The position numbers and the translations under genes are program-made. Shown here one piece after another: positions 43,544 through 49,658 of a stretch of 49,658 bases of DNA (position 1 is its first letter; each line of letters begins with the position of its first letter). The stretch is from Megamonas sp. UBA1796. GTDB lineage: Bacteria > Bacillota > Negativicutes > Selenomonadales > Selenomonadaceae. A model generated the notes under the pieces. It was not told the origin of the DNA and ran no database searches. It saw nothing but the letters and a program-made list of their open reading frames with translations. The stretch spans positions 1 through 49,658 of the forward strand of contig DCFU01000040.1 of NCBI GenBank assembly GCA_002319795.1, written 5' to 3'.

Positions 43544-44026
43544 TGCATGTCCCTCCTGCAACAGCCGTTGTTATAGTGAAAGCACACGAATCCTATCTAT
43601 TCTGAAATCGGCTCCGCTCAGCGCCAAGGTCCGCCTGCAATTTCCCAACTGGTACATACTTATCTATCAGCACCGAGTCCATGACATTCGATTCAAAAAA
43701 ACCACCTGCACATTCATTATCATACTGTTTTTGATATCTAATAGCAACAACGTTTTAAACTATACGCTTGCTGTACGGAATAGGCAATACAACAATTTTC
43801 TTATGCGTCCTTTACACTGGAAATCTCCTCTGCAAGTTCTCTCCTCTTTTTCCTCTCAATTTGTAACATATGTTTGTAAAGTCTACATACATATAATTTT
43901 CTTTGTATTATAATACTTGCATATTGACCATAAGTGTGTTATAGAAACAAGCCAGAAGATACACCCAAGCAGAGCGGCTAGCACAAAATTTTTAAAATAC
44001 CATTCATGCATGTAATATTCTGCAGT
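43544..44026. other. Divergent intergenic region upstream of rpiR
   Basis: About 480 bases between rpiR and the promoter of the next plus-strand gene. No gene, repeat or known RNA recognised; the AT-rich right half includes TATTATAAT near 43907 without a clear -35. Confidence 0.4.
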
Positions 44027-44055
44027 TTGACAGATACAGACGAATCTTATATGCT
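44027..44055 (+). promoter_or_regulatory. Promoter of the 335-residue unknown gene
   Basis: TTGACA (44027-44032), 17 bases, TATGCT (44050-44055), followed by further TATAAT-like sequence; 40 bases before the start codon. Confidence 0.5.
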
Positions 44056-44097
44056 ATGCTATAATAATAAAAGAACGCATAAAGAGGATGAGCACAC

Positions 44098-45105
44098 ATG
44101 CAAGCAAAAAAAAGCCTTAATTTGTGGCGTGATCTTTACGAAGTCACCGGAAACCTCAAACAGCTGGCACCATGGGAGTACCTATGGGATATGGACACCA
44201 TAATCATCCTGCTGCAAAAACCAAAGACAATAACACTATGCAGTATTATGGGACGCAACGGTGAATGCTACGGTATCAGCAGTTACATTGGCAGTGATGC
44301 CATGCAGGGCTTTGATATGTTGGCAAAAAACGATGCTGGTTTAACAACGGAATTCGTCATGATGGAGCAAACCTGCCTTACCGTCTATTGGGGCGATCGT
44401 GAGGAAGTCCCGCCGCAACAGAAAAGAATCATTAAAGAACTCGGCCTTAAATTCCGTGGACGCGGCAACTGGCCATATTTTATATCCTACAAGCGAAAAT
44501 ATATCCCTTGGCCCATTGATATGGACGAGGTGGATTTTTTGCTTAAAATTTATAAGAATCTCTTTATGGCTTTGCGTGCATACATCGAAAAAAAACTTTC
44601 TGTTGATTTTATAAATGGTGAACATCTCATCCGCCAGTATGACAAAAAAACCAAATTATGGCTCAATTACGCTGCCCCCTTTGATATTGAACCGCGCAAA
44701 TATCCGTCTCTCATGCTCACCGATGAACTGCTCAAACAACGCTTAGCCAAAAGGAAAAAAATCAGAGTGGACTTTTCCATTGATATTTCCTATCTCGATA
44801 CACCTATCAAAGATCAAAATTGCCCCCGGCCTATCAATCCCAGAATTTTTGTAGTAATGGATCACAAGACTGGTGAGGTCATCACTGCCCAGCTATTAGA
44901 ATATGAAGACGAAGAAGCCAAAATTGTTTTGACATTTCTTCTCAGCTTCATCGAACAATACGGCTGGCCAAAAAACATTCACGCCCGCAATCCATGGATT
45001 ATCGGAGGCATACATGCCTTCTGCGAGGAATTTCAAATTAAATTAATAGAAGAGGCACTACACGAAGTTGACGAATTCCTTGACGGCATGTGTGCTTCAT
45101 TTTGA
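44098..45105 (+). CDS. Uncharacterised protein, DUF7309/DUF6930-like
   Basis: 335 residues, soluble, no signal peptide. Two parts are apparent: an N-terminal ~130 residues (LYEVTGNLKQLAPWEYLWDMD, LCSIMGRNGECYGISSYIGSDAMQGFD) and a C-terminal ~120 residues (RIFVVMDHKTGEVITAQLLEYEDEEAKIV). This resembles the domain pair annotated as DUF7309 and DUF6930 in clostridial proteins, as far as I recall. Function unknown; members are often encoded alone. Start ATG with GAGG upstream. The next gene, trmB-like, converges on it with a 9-base gap and no visible terminator, so their transcripts may overlap. Confidence 0.7.
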   Translation: MQAKKSLNLWRDLYEVTGNLKQLAPWEYLWDMDTIIILLQKPKTITLCSIMGRNGECYGISSYIGSDAMQGFDMLAKNDAGLTTEFVMMEQTCLTVYWGDREEVPPQQKRIIKELGLKFRGRGNWPYFISYKRKYIPWPIDMDEVDFLLKIYKNLFMALRAYIEKKLSVDFINGEHLIRQYDKKTKLWLNYAAPFDIEPRKYPSLMLTDELLKQRLAKRKKIRVDFSIDISYLDTPIKDQNCPRPINPRIFVVMDHKTGEVITAQLLEYEDEEAKIVLTFLLSFIEQYGWPKNIHARNPWIIGGIHAFCEEFQIKLIEEALHEVDEFLDGMCASF

Positions 45106-45114
45106 AGGCTGAAA

Positions 45115-45942
45115 TCACTTTCCGTCTTTTTCCATCTCATATAAACAGTATGCACGGAAATGACGGCGCAAATCACACAAATCCTTGCCAAAACTTTTTT
45201 CTAAAACAGCATGATGCTTTTTTAAGATCTCTAAAAGATATAAATCGTGGATAATCATCTGCGTGATTGGTATCACGAGCCCAGGATGTGCGCTCCATGC
45301 CGCCCGGCAGTCTTCTGCCAAAGACACAATTCCGGCAAGTGCTTCCTGGGAATCCGCACTGAAAATGAGCCATCGCCCACCACTTTCATTTTCCTCCAAA
45401 GGATAGTGTTCATGAACTTCCGCAAACGGAAGACTTATCTTCCCATAAACCACTAGTGTAATCTTCACACCTTTTTTCGCAGCCAAAGCTAAGGCATCCC
45501 GTATCTCGTAAATATCCTCCGGCCAGATTTCAAGAAATATCTGTTTTTGAGCCCTTGCAATGATGTCTGCCAAGCGCAGGAATATCCCCTCACGCCCTTT
45601 TAGATTCCATATATTATCTTTTTGCAGCTTTTTCCCTTCGTAATCTGCAAACAAAGCCTCCGCAGCGGAAAAATTCTTTTCCGCTGCTTTTTTGCGCCGC
45701 AATATAAGCTCCCTCGGCGGAATCGGCATATATAGCGCTGGGGATTCGTGACTGGCTATAACATCCCCGCGCTCCTCCAATCCGCTAAGCACATCGTAAA
45801 CACGCGACCGCGGCACGCCAGACTGGAGCGCGACTGCATAACCGGATAACGGTGCGCCACTTTTCAGTAATGCTACATAAGCCTTTGCTTCATATTCGGT
45901 AAAAGACAACTGCTGTAAAACCTCATATACCTGCCGCTTCAT
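45115..45942 (-). CDS. TrmB family HTH regulator, divergent from AEC transporter
   Basis: 275 residues. N-terminal TrmB winged HTH (LSFTEYEAKAYVALLKSGAPLSGYAVALQSGVPRSRVYDVLSGLEERG span, about residues 12-59), a coiled-coil linker, and a C-terminal PLD-like TrmB effector domain (QIFLEIWPEDIYEIRDALALAAKKGVKITLVVYG). TrmB proteins bind small ligands, often sugars in archaea; bacterial versions are poorly known. It is divergent from the AEC transporter, with palindromic sites in the gap, so it most likely controls that transporter. Start ATG at 45942 with GGGAGC upstream. Confidence 0.88.
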   Translation of the reverse strand: MKRQVYEVLQQLSFTEYEAKAYVALLKSGAPLSGYAVALQSGVPRSRVYDVLSGLEERGDVIASHESPALYMPIPPRELILRRKKAAEKNFSAAEALFADYEGKKLQKDNIWNLKGREGIFLRLADIIARAQKQIFLEIWPEDIYEIRDALALAAKKGVKITLVVYGKISLPFAEVHEHYPLEENESGGRWLIFSADSQEALAGIVSLAEDCRAAWSAHPGLVIPITQMIIHDLYLLEILKKHHAVLEKSFGKDLCDLRRHFRAYCLYEMEKDGK

Positions 45943-45977
45943 AAAATCGCTCCCTTTGCGCCCCAGTCAAGCCTTTC

Positions 45978-46061
45978 AGGCAGCTATAGTATACCATACA
46001 GGTCTTGACACAGGCAATAAATGGCAGTACGCTTACATAGTAGCTACTACATAAGCTACTA
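45978..46061. promoter_or_regulatory. Divergent promoters and palindromes, trmB/AEC
   Basis: For trmB (minus): TTGCCT, 18 bases, TATACT. For the AEC gene (plus): TTGACA (46005-46010) with a weak -10 at 46028-46033. Just downstream are the 12-base palindrome TAGTAGCTACTA (46038-46049) and a repeated half-site AGCTACTA (46054-46061), 12 bases apart, a likely regulator binding site. Confidence 0.5.
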
Positions 46062-46083
46062 TTAGGTTAAAGGAGGCACAATC

Positions 46084-46103
46084 GAAAGGCATTCGCCCTT
46101 CGA
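46084..46103 (+). repeat. Small hairpin between ribosome binding site and AEC start
   Basis: CGAAAGG/CCCTTCG with one mismatch, within the 36 bases that separate GGAGG (46072-46076) from the ATG at 46113. Folding would bring the site closer to the start codon. Confidence 0.45.
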
Positions 46104-46112
46104 AAACACTTT

Positions 46113-47039
46113 ATGGTTTTTTTTACGATTTTCAATCAGGTCCTTGTTTTATTTTTACTCATGGGCACCGGTTATATACTGGCAAAAAAGAATAAGCTCG
46201 ATAAACCCTGCGCAGACCAGCTCACCTTCTTGCTTTGCTACATCATTATGCCCTGCGTCATCTTTTCTGCTTTTCAGGTTGACTTCGACCCTGTGATGTT
46301 CCACAATCTTCTCATTGTAGCTGCCATGACTGTTCTGATCCACTTCGGCTTTATCTTGGCAGCGCATCTCTTATTCAACAAAAAAACAGCTCCATCCGAC
46401 ACCGAACGCTGTATGCTGCGTTTTTCTTCCATTTACTCAAACTGCGGCTTCATGGGATTTCCTCTGCTCAGCACGCTGATCGGCATGCAGGGTGTATTTT
46501 ATGGCTCGGTTTATAACGGTTTTTTTGGCATATTCCTGTGGACGCATGGCTTTCTGCTTTATGCACACCGCCTGGACTTCCGGGCAGTGCTGCGGGTTCT
46601 GGTAAATCCAAATATCATTGTCATTGCTATCGGCATTCCACTCTATATCAACTCTGTCCATCTGCCGTTATCGCTTACATTGGCCATGCAGCATCTTGCT
46701 GAGCTCAACACTGCACTCTCTATGCTGGTCATCGGTGCAACTATGACCAACCTGCCGCTTTCTGACCTGTTTTCAAATCCAAGGATTTGGTTTTGTGTGC
46801 TTTTGCGCAATTTTATTTTTCCTGGAATCGTACTATGCAGTCTTCATGCACTAAGAATCAACCAGGATCTTCTTCTTTCCCTTACAATCCTTTCTGCCTG
46901 TCCTACCGCTGGAGTAGCCGTCCTGTTTGCACGTCTCACAGGAAAAGACCCTGTTTTTCCTGGAAAGGCTCTGGCGCTTTCAACCCTGCTGTCACTTATC
47001 AGCATGCCCCTGCTTATTGGTGCCGCAAAAAGCATGTAG
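46113..47039 (+). CDS. AEC family (auxin efflux carrier-like) transporter
   Basis: 308-residue membrane protein with about 10 helices of the AEC/malate-permease family: GTGYILAKKNKLDKPCADQLTFLLCYIIMPCVIFSAF near the N-terminus, a central break GFMGFPLLSTLIGMQGVFYGSVYNGFFGIFLW, and C-terminal SACPTAGVAVLFARLTGKD. Bacterial members export or import carboxylates such as malate, malonate or amino acids; substrate here unknown. The ATG at 46113 lies 36 bases from the nearest strong GGAGG, with a hairpin between, and no in-frame start exists closer to that site. Divergent TrmB protein is the probable regulator. Confidence 0.88.
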   Translation: MVFFTIFNQVLVLFLLMGTGYILAKKNKLDKPCADQLTFLLCYIIMPCVIFSAFQVDFDPVMFHNLLIVAAMTVLIHFGFILAAHLLFNKKTAPSDTERCMLRFSSIYSNCGFMGFPLLSTLIGMQGVFYGSVYNGFFGIFLWTHGFLLYAHRLDFRAVLRVLVNPNIIVIAIGIPLYINSVHLPLSLTLAMQHLAELNTALSMLVIGATMTNLPLSDLFSNPRIWFCVLLRNFIFPGIVLCSLHALRINQDLLLSLTILSACPTAGVAVLFARLTGKDPVFPGKALALSTLLSLISMPLLIGAAKSM

Positions 47040-47190
47040 TTCTATAAAGCACAACCTTATTTCTGTGCGTAAACAAAACCCCTTCCATCCAAGTTTTTCA
47101 AGTACAAATCCGTCATGATACAACACGGCTGTATAGAGTGTTTTGCAAACAATCCTATCATACAAAAAACAAATTTCACTTCCCTATAAA

Positions 47191-47240
47191 AAAATGCTGC
47201 CATATAGAAGCGACTCTGCTTCTATATGGCAGCATTTTGT
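47191..47240. terminator. Bidirectional terminator, AEC / NRMT operon
   Basis: 21-bp perfect stem (47191-47211 with 47218-47238), loop GACTCT; A-rich on the left and T-rich on the right. Ends the magnesium transporter operon two bases after its last stop and can also end the AEC transcript. Confidence 0.9.
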
Positions 47241-47241
47241 A

Positions 47242-47448
47242 TTAAAAAACCCCTAACTCATGCAGGCCACGATAAACGACCAATCCTGCCATAAGTATAA
47301 GATATACTCTGAGTGACAACAATGCATACTTTACGCATGCGCTCATTTTCATTCTTCCGAGTCCCTCAACATCACATTTTTTTTCTTTCTTATCAAATAA
47401 CGGATGCACCACACTATATTTTTTTATTACTTTTTCTTTTTTTTCCAT
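47242..47448 (-). CDS. Small membrane protein, 68 residues, cotranscribed with NRMT
   Basis: Basic, lysine-rich N-terminal half (MEKKEKVIKKYSVVHPLFDK) and one hydrophobic segment near the C-terminus (about residues 37-56, ALLSLRVYLILMAGLVVY). Start ATG at 47448 with GGAGG ten bases upstream; it begins 17 bases after the transporter stop and ends at a strong terminator, so it is part of the M-box-controlled operon. No family recognised. It may be a regulatory or stabilising subunit of the transporter (inference from position). Confidence 0.7.
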   Translation of the reverse strand: MEKKEKVIKKYSVVHPLFDKKEKKCDVEGLGRMKMSACVKYALLSLRVYLILMAGLVVYRGLHELGVF

Positions 47449-47465
47449 AATGACGATTCCTCCAA

Positions 47466-48770
47466 TCAATGAAACGCATTCGGCAAAATCACTTCTACCG
47501 CCAAAGTCAGTGACAATAAAAACAAAACAACGATTACAGTCCAGTTGATCAGGTTATTCCAAGCCTTATTGACAAATCTTTCGTCCAATAATTCCTTGTC
47601 ATTCAACAAAAGCTGCAAAAATATAATTGCCGACGGCAGCATCAGGCCAGCCAGGACCTGAACACTCACAATAATCAGCTGTAATGGTGCATTCGGAAGC
47701 AGCACAATGGCCGCCGCAAGCAAAACAGACCCAATATAAACGATATAGAATCCTGGCGCTTCTTTTACCGATTTTTGCAGGCTGTGCGACCAGCCCTTGA
47801 CTTCACCATATGCCCAGGCACTCGACAAGGAAATCGTCATCGCCCCTAAGACAGCGGCATTGACCATTAATAACAGGAAAAGATTTCTAAAACCCTCACC
47901 CAGCAGCGGTGCCAAAGCAGCAACCATTTGCGCCGGGTCTTCAAACGCAAGACCGTTCTGATTGGCAAAATTTCCCACAATCATCATACAAGCCGCAATA
48001 AATATTGTACAGATTGCCCCAACAAAGGTATCCATTCTCGCTGATTTCAAATCAGAAAACCGTAATTTTTTATCAGCAATACAGCTCTGTTGAAAAAACA
48101 ATTGCCACGGCGCAATAGTCGTCCCTACAATAGCAATAATCAAAAAAATGAGATCTGAAGTAATCGGCCCCTGTGGAAGCGATGGAAAAATCAAATGATG
48201 CGTAACCAAGCTCCAATCCGGCGAAACCCATTTTGCCAAAAACACCCAGGATAAATCAAGCAGACAAAGACATACTGTCACTCTTTCCCAACGCAAGTAG
48301 CTTCCGGTAACCACAAGAGCAATCAGTGCGACTGCCGTCAATGGTACAGCATAAAAGGGAGAAAAACCCAAACCATTTAATCCCATATAGATAGCTGCAA
48401 ATTCAGTAACTAACGTCAGAAAATTGACCAGCAGCAAATCAGCTAAAGAAAAGGTTCCCCACCATTTGCCAAAACGTTTATAAATCATGGCAGCATGTCC
48501 CTGTCCCGTAGCAATTCCCAAACGTACTACCATTTCCTGTATAAAGTACGTAATAGGTAAAAGCAAAACCAACAGCCACAATAAATGAAGACCGTAATCC
48601 GCTCCGGCCTGTATATAAGTTGAAACCGCTCCCGCATCATTGTCAGCAACCATAACAATAAGTCCTGGTCCCATAACCATAAAAAAAGTCATAAGCCGCT
48701 GCATCCATCTGCTATTTACAACGACCTCACCACGAGACGTTGCCACAATCGGCATATTTTTTAATCTCAA
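47466..48770 (-). CDS. NRAMP-family transporter, NRMT-like (predicted Mg2+ importer)
   Basis: 434 residues, about 11 membrane helices of the SLC11/NRAMP fold. The canonical metal-site motif DPGN of TM1 reads DAGA (residues 45-48, in ADNDAGAV), and the TM6 motif with the metal-binding Met (normally VMPHN) reads IAPWQ (219-223). Loss of the Asn, Met and His fits the NRAMP-related magnesium transporters (NRMT) rather than Mn2+/Fe2+ importers. The M-box riboswitch upstream independently points to Mg2+. The start is a TTG at 48770, nine bases after GGGAGG; the next ATG (48755) lacks proper spacing. Confidence 0.88.
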   Translation of the reverse strand: MRLKNMPIVATSRGEVVVNSRWMQRLMTFFMVMGPGLIVMVADNDAGAVSTYIQAGADYGLHLLWLLVLLLPITYFIQEMVVRLGIATGQGHAAMIYKRFGKWWGTFSLADLLLVNFLTLVTEFAAIYMGLNGLGFSPFYAVPLTAVALIALVVTGSYLRWERVTVCLCLLDLSWVFLAKWVSPDWSLVTHHLIFPSLPQGPITSDLIFLIIAIVGTTIAPWQLFFQQSCIADKKLRFSDLKSARMDTFVGAICTIFIAACMMIVGNFANQNGLAFEDPAQMVAALAPLLGEGFRNLFLLLMVNAAVLGAMTISLSSAWAYGEVKGWSHSLQKSVKEAPGFYIVYIGSVLLAAAIVLLPNAPLQLIIVSVQVLAGLMLPSAIIFLQLLLNDKELLDERFVNKAWNNLINWTVIVVLFLLSLTLAVEVILPNAFH

Positions 48771-48803
48771 TATCTTCTACCTCCCAGCATGCATGACAAA
48801 GCA

Positions 48804-48926
48804 CTACACTGGGAAATATTCTTTCTCAACAGCTATAGAGTCCAAACAAAACGCCAGTATAAATACCTTGTATTCCTTAATTATATTTTTTAAAATCCAT
48901 AAATGAGGACCACCATCTGTATCCAT
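48804..48926 (-). CDS. 40-codon ORF between M-box and transporter
   Basis: Begins with ATG at 48926 after an excellent AAAGGAGGTGGCAGCT ribosome binding site directly behind the M-box terminator, and ends at TAG 33 bases before the transporter start. The peptide starts MDTDGGPHLWILKNIIKEYK and ends AVEKEYFPV; the middle is hydrophobic (VFILAFCLDSIAV). It may be a small membrane protein or a regulatory leader peptide such as those controlling Mg2+ transporters in enterobacteria. No homologue is known to me. Confidence 0.6.
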   Translation of the reverse strand: MDTDGGPHLWILKNIIKEYKVFILAFCLDSIAVEKEYFPV

Positions 48927-48950
48927 AGCTGCCACCTCCTTTTTTGCACA

Positions 48951-48991
48951 CAAAAAAACAAAGCCTGCCCAATTTGCAGAAGGCTTTGTTT
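48951..48991 (-). terminator. M-box expression-platform terminator
   Basis: AAACAAAGCCT (48956-48966) with AGGCTTTGTTT (48981-48991); minus strand continues with TTTTTTTG. Placed directly after the aptamer, it should form when Mg2+ is high. Confidence 0.85.
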
Positions 48992-49012
48992 ACATGCAAA
49001 AGAAAACCAGCC

Positions 49013-49178
49013 CCCTCACTCGTTGAGTTTTGGCACTAAATAACGTAGAGTAAAAAATACTCAGCCATCTTATGTAAAGCCTTAATCCGGCAATACCTGT
49101 TCTACCCATTGGCGTCTCTCGACGTTTCCGAGCAATGGCCTATGTTTATCTAGGAACCTCACCTAACAAAGATGATTG
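49013..49178 (-). promoter_or_regulatory. M-box (ykoK-type) Mg2+ riboswitch aptamer
   Basis: Read on the minus strand, the leader shows the conserved blocks of the M-box in order: GTTAGGTGAGGTTCCT (49167-49152), then GCTCGGAAACGTCGAGAGACGCC and AATGGGT (about 49133-49104), TAAGATGGCTGAG, and TAGTGCCAAAACTCAACGAG (about 49040-49021). These match the B. subtilis mgtE (ykoK) leader as I remember it. The aptamer binds several Mg2+ ions and compacts, favouring the terminator downstream, so the transporter is made when Mg2+ is scarce. Confidence 0.93.
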
Positions 49179-49189
49179 AATTCTTTTTA

Positions 49190-49218
49190 AAGATACCACT
49201 AAAATAAATACATGTCAA
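49190..49218 (-). promoter_or_regulatory. Promoter of the M-box operon
   Basis: Minus strand TTGACA (49218-49213), 17 bases, TATCTT (49195-49190), about 15 bases before the first conserved M-box block. Confidence 0.75.
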
Positions 49219-49351
49219 TAATATTTTCATATTTTCAAGCGTTAAATATATGATATTCCCGTTGAATTTATAATAGATTTAGTATCAATATCATATATAT
49301 TCAATAAAATCTTAATTTCTCTCATTATTTCTCTGTTTATCGTCATAAACC

Positions 49352-49429
49352 TTAAATCTGCCCCTGGGAAAAAGCATCTACGGCTACAGCTACATTGTCT
49401 TTGGGATGTATTTTATATATTTTTTCCAT
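49352..49429 (-). pseudogene. uxaA: N-terminal stump of altronate dehydratase (uxaA)
   Basis: 25 codons, MEKIYKIHPKDNVAVAVDAF then SQGQI and a stop. The first 20 residues match the start of UxaA (IKIHALDNVAVAL in E. coli, from memory). A full UxaA is about 490-500 residues; here the homology ends at codon 25 and AT-rich DNA with the M-box promoter follows. GGAG lies seven bases before the ATG, and the stump follows the uxaB-like stop by 11 bases, as in a genuine uxaB-uxaA operon. I read it as a gene truncated by deletion or insertion. Confidence 0.65.
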
Positions 49430-49440
49430 ACCAATTCTCC

Positions 49441-49658
49441 TCAGGCCTGTTTGCCAAGCTCTTCGATATGGGCTTTAACTCCGACCGCGGCGATGCGTTC
49501 GAGATGGTTCACGACGGCGGCCTCAAAGCCCGCTATCTTCGTAAGGTCTTCTCCCCAGAAGTTCTCCTGCGTCATAATGGCTTTTATGTAATCCGCATGA
49601 GAGAGTTTTGCCTGCTCTTTTACGAAGGCAAGCTTGTCCGCATCGTCATGGATTTCAT
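49441..49658 (-). CDS. uxaB: Tagaturonate reductase-like protein, C-terminal part
   Basis: Partial gene running off the right edge; 72 codons of the C-terminus are present, ending with GKQA. The segment IMTQENFWGEDLTKIAGFEAAVVNHL is typical of the C-terminal domain of the mannitol dehydrogenase family, in particular altronate oxidoreductase (UxaB), which reduces tagaturonate to altronate in galacturonate catabolism. The following uxaA stump supports UxaB over mannitol dehydrogenase. Codon use is more GC-rich than in the neighbouring magnesium operon. Confidence 0.7.
   Translation of the reverse strand, partial: EIHDDADKLAFVKEQAKLSHADYIKAIMTQENFWGEDLTKIAGFEAAVVNHLERIAAVGVKAHIEELGKQA

Overview
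The window looks like a chromosomal segment of a low-to-mid-GC anaerobic Firmicute. The Negativicutes (Selenomonas/Megasphaera/Mitsuokella-like) are my best guess, but there is no rRNA here to settle it. The support is strong GGAGG ribosome binding sites, a T-box leader, an M-box leader, a single-chain PurL of about 1260 residues, ECF and PTS transport, and no respiratory genes. I see no phage, insertion sequence or CRISPR array.

Layout, left to right. (1) 9-3103, minus: a three-gene operon of a GlpA-like FAD dehydrogenase, an FAD/NAD oxidoreductase and a DUF1667 protein, with a 10-bp inverted repeat over its promoter. (2) 3580-7359, minus: purL. (3) 7843-9742, plus: a T-box leader whose specifier reads as GCU (Ala), then an Lrp-type regulator and a class I aminotransferase; a decayed copy of the leader's 5' end lies 357 bp upstream. 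(4) 9812-21328: two chemoreceptors, an aldo/keto reductase with 4Fe-4S cysteines, glutamate dehydrogenase, a dicarboxylate/amino-acid symporter, an Lrp regulator divergent from a two-gene chromate-type transporter, and an ECF S component.

(5) 21427-37902: a 16-kb allantoin catabolism locus. A PucR regulator is divergent from allC, allD, an allantoinase paralogue, allB, an NCS1 permease, allH, allF, allG, an LctP-family permease, a 53-residue membrane peptide, allE and a carbamate kinase. Together they can take allantoin through allantoate, ureidoglycine, ureidoglycolate and oxalurate to oxamate plus carbamoyl phosphate, and carbamate kinase then makes ATP. The LctP-type permease next to the oxamate-forming enzyme is a good candidate for oxamate export.

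(6) 38204-38384: two tandem tRNA-Ser genes. (7) 38851-43543, minus: a sugar operon of an RpiR regulator (broken by a one-base frameshift), GatY-type aldolase, PfkB kinase, PTS EIIBC and PTS EIIA. (8) 44098-47039: an uncharacterised 335-residue protein, a TrmB-type regulator and a divergent AEC transporter. (9) 47242-49218, minus: an M-box Mg2+ riboswitch, a 40-codon leader ORF, an NRAMP-family transporter with altered metal-site motifs (NRMT-like, probably Mg2+) and a 68-residue membrane protein. (10) 49352-49658, minus: the end of a uxaB-like gene followed by a 25-codon stump of uxaA, cut off next to the magnesium cassette.

The observations most worth following up are the M-box/leader ORF/NRMT unit with the uxaA stump, the alanine T-box with its duplicated 5' end, the LctP permease inside the allantoin locus, and the rpiR frameshift.
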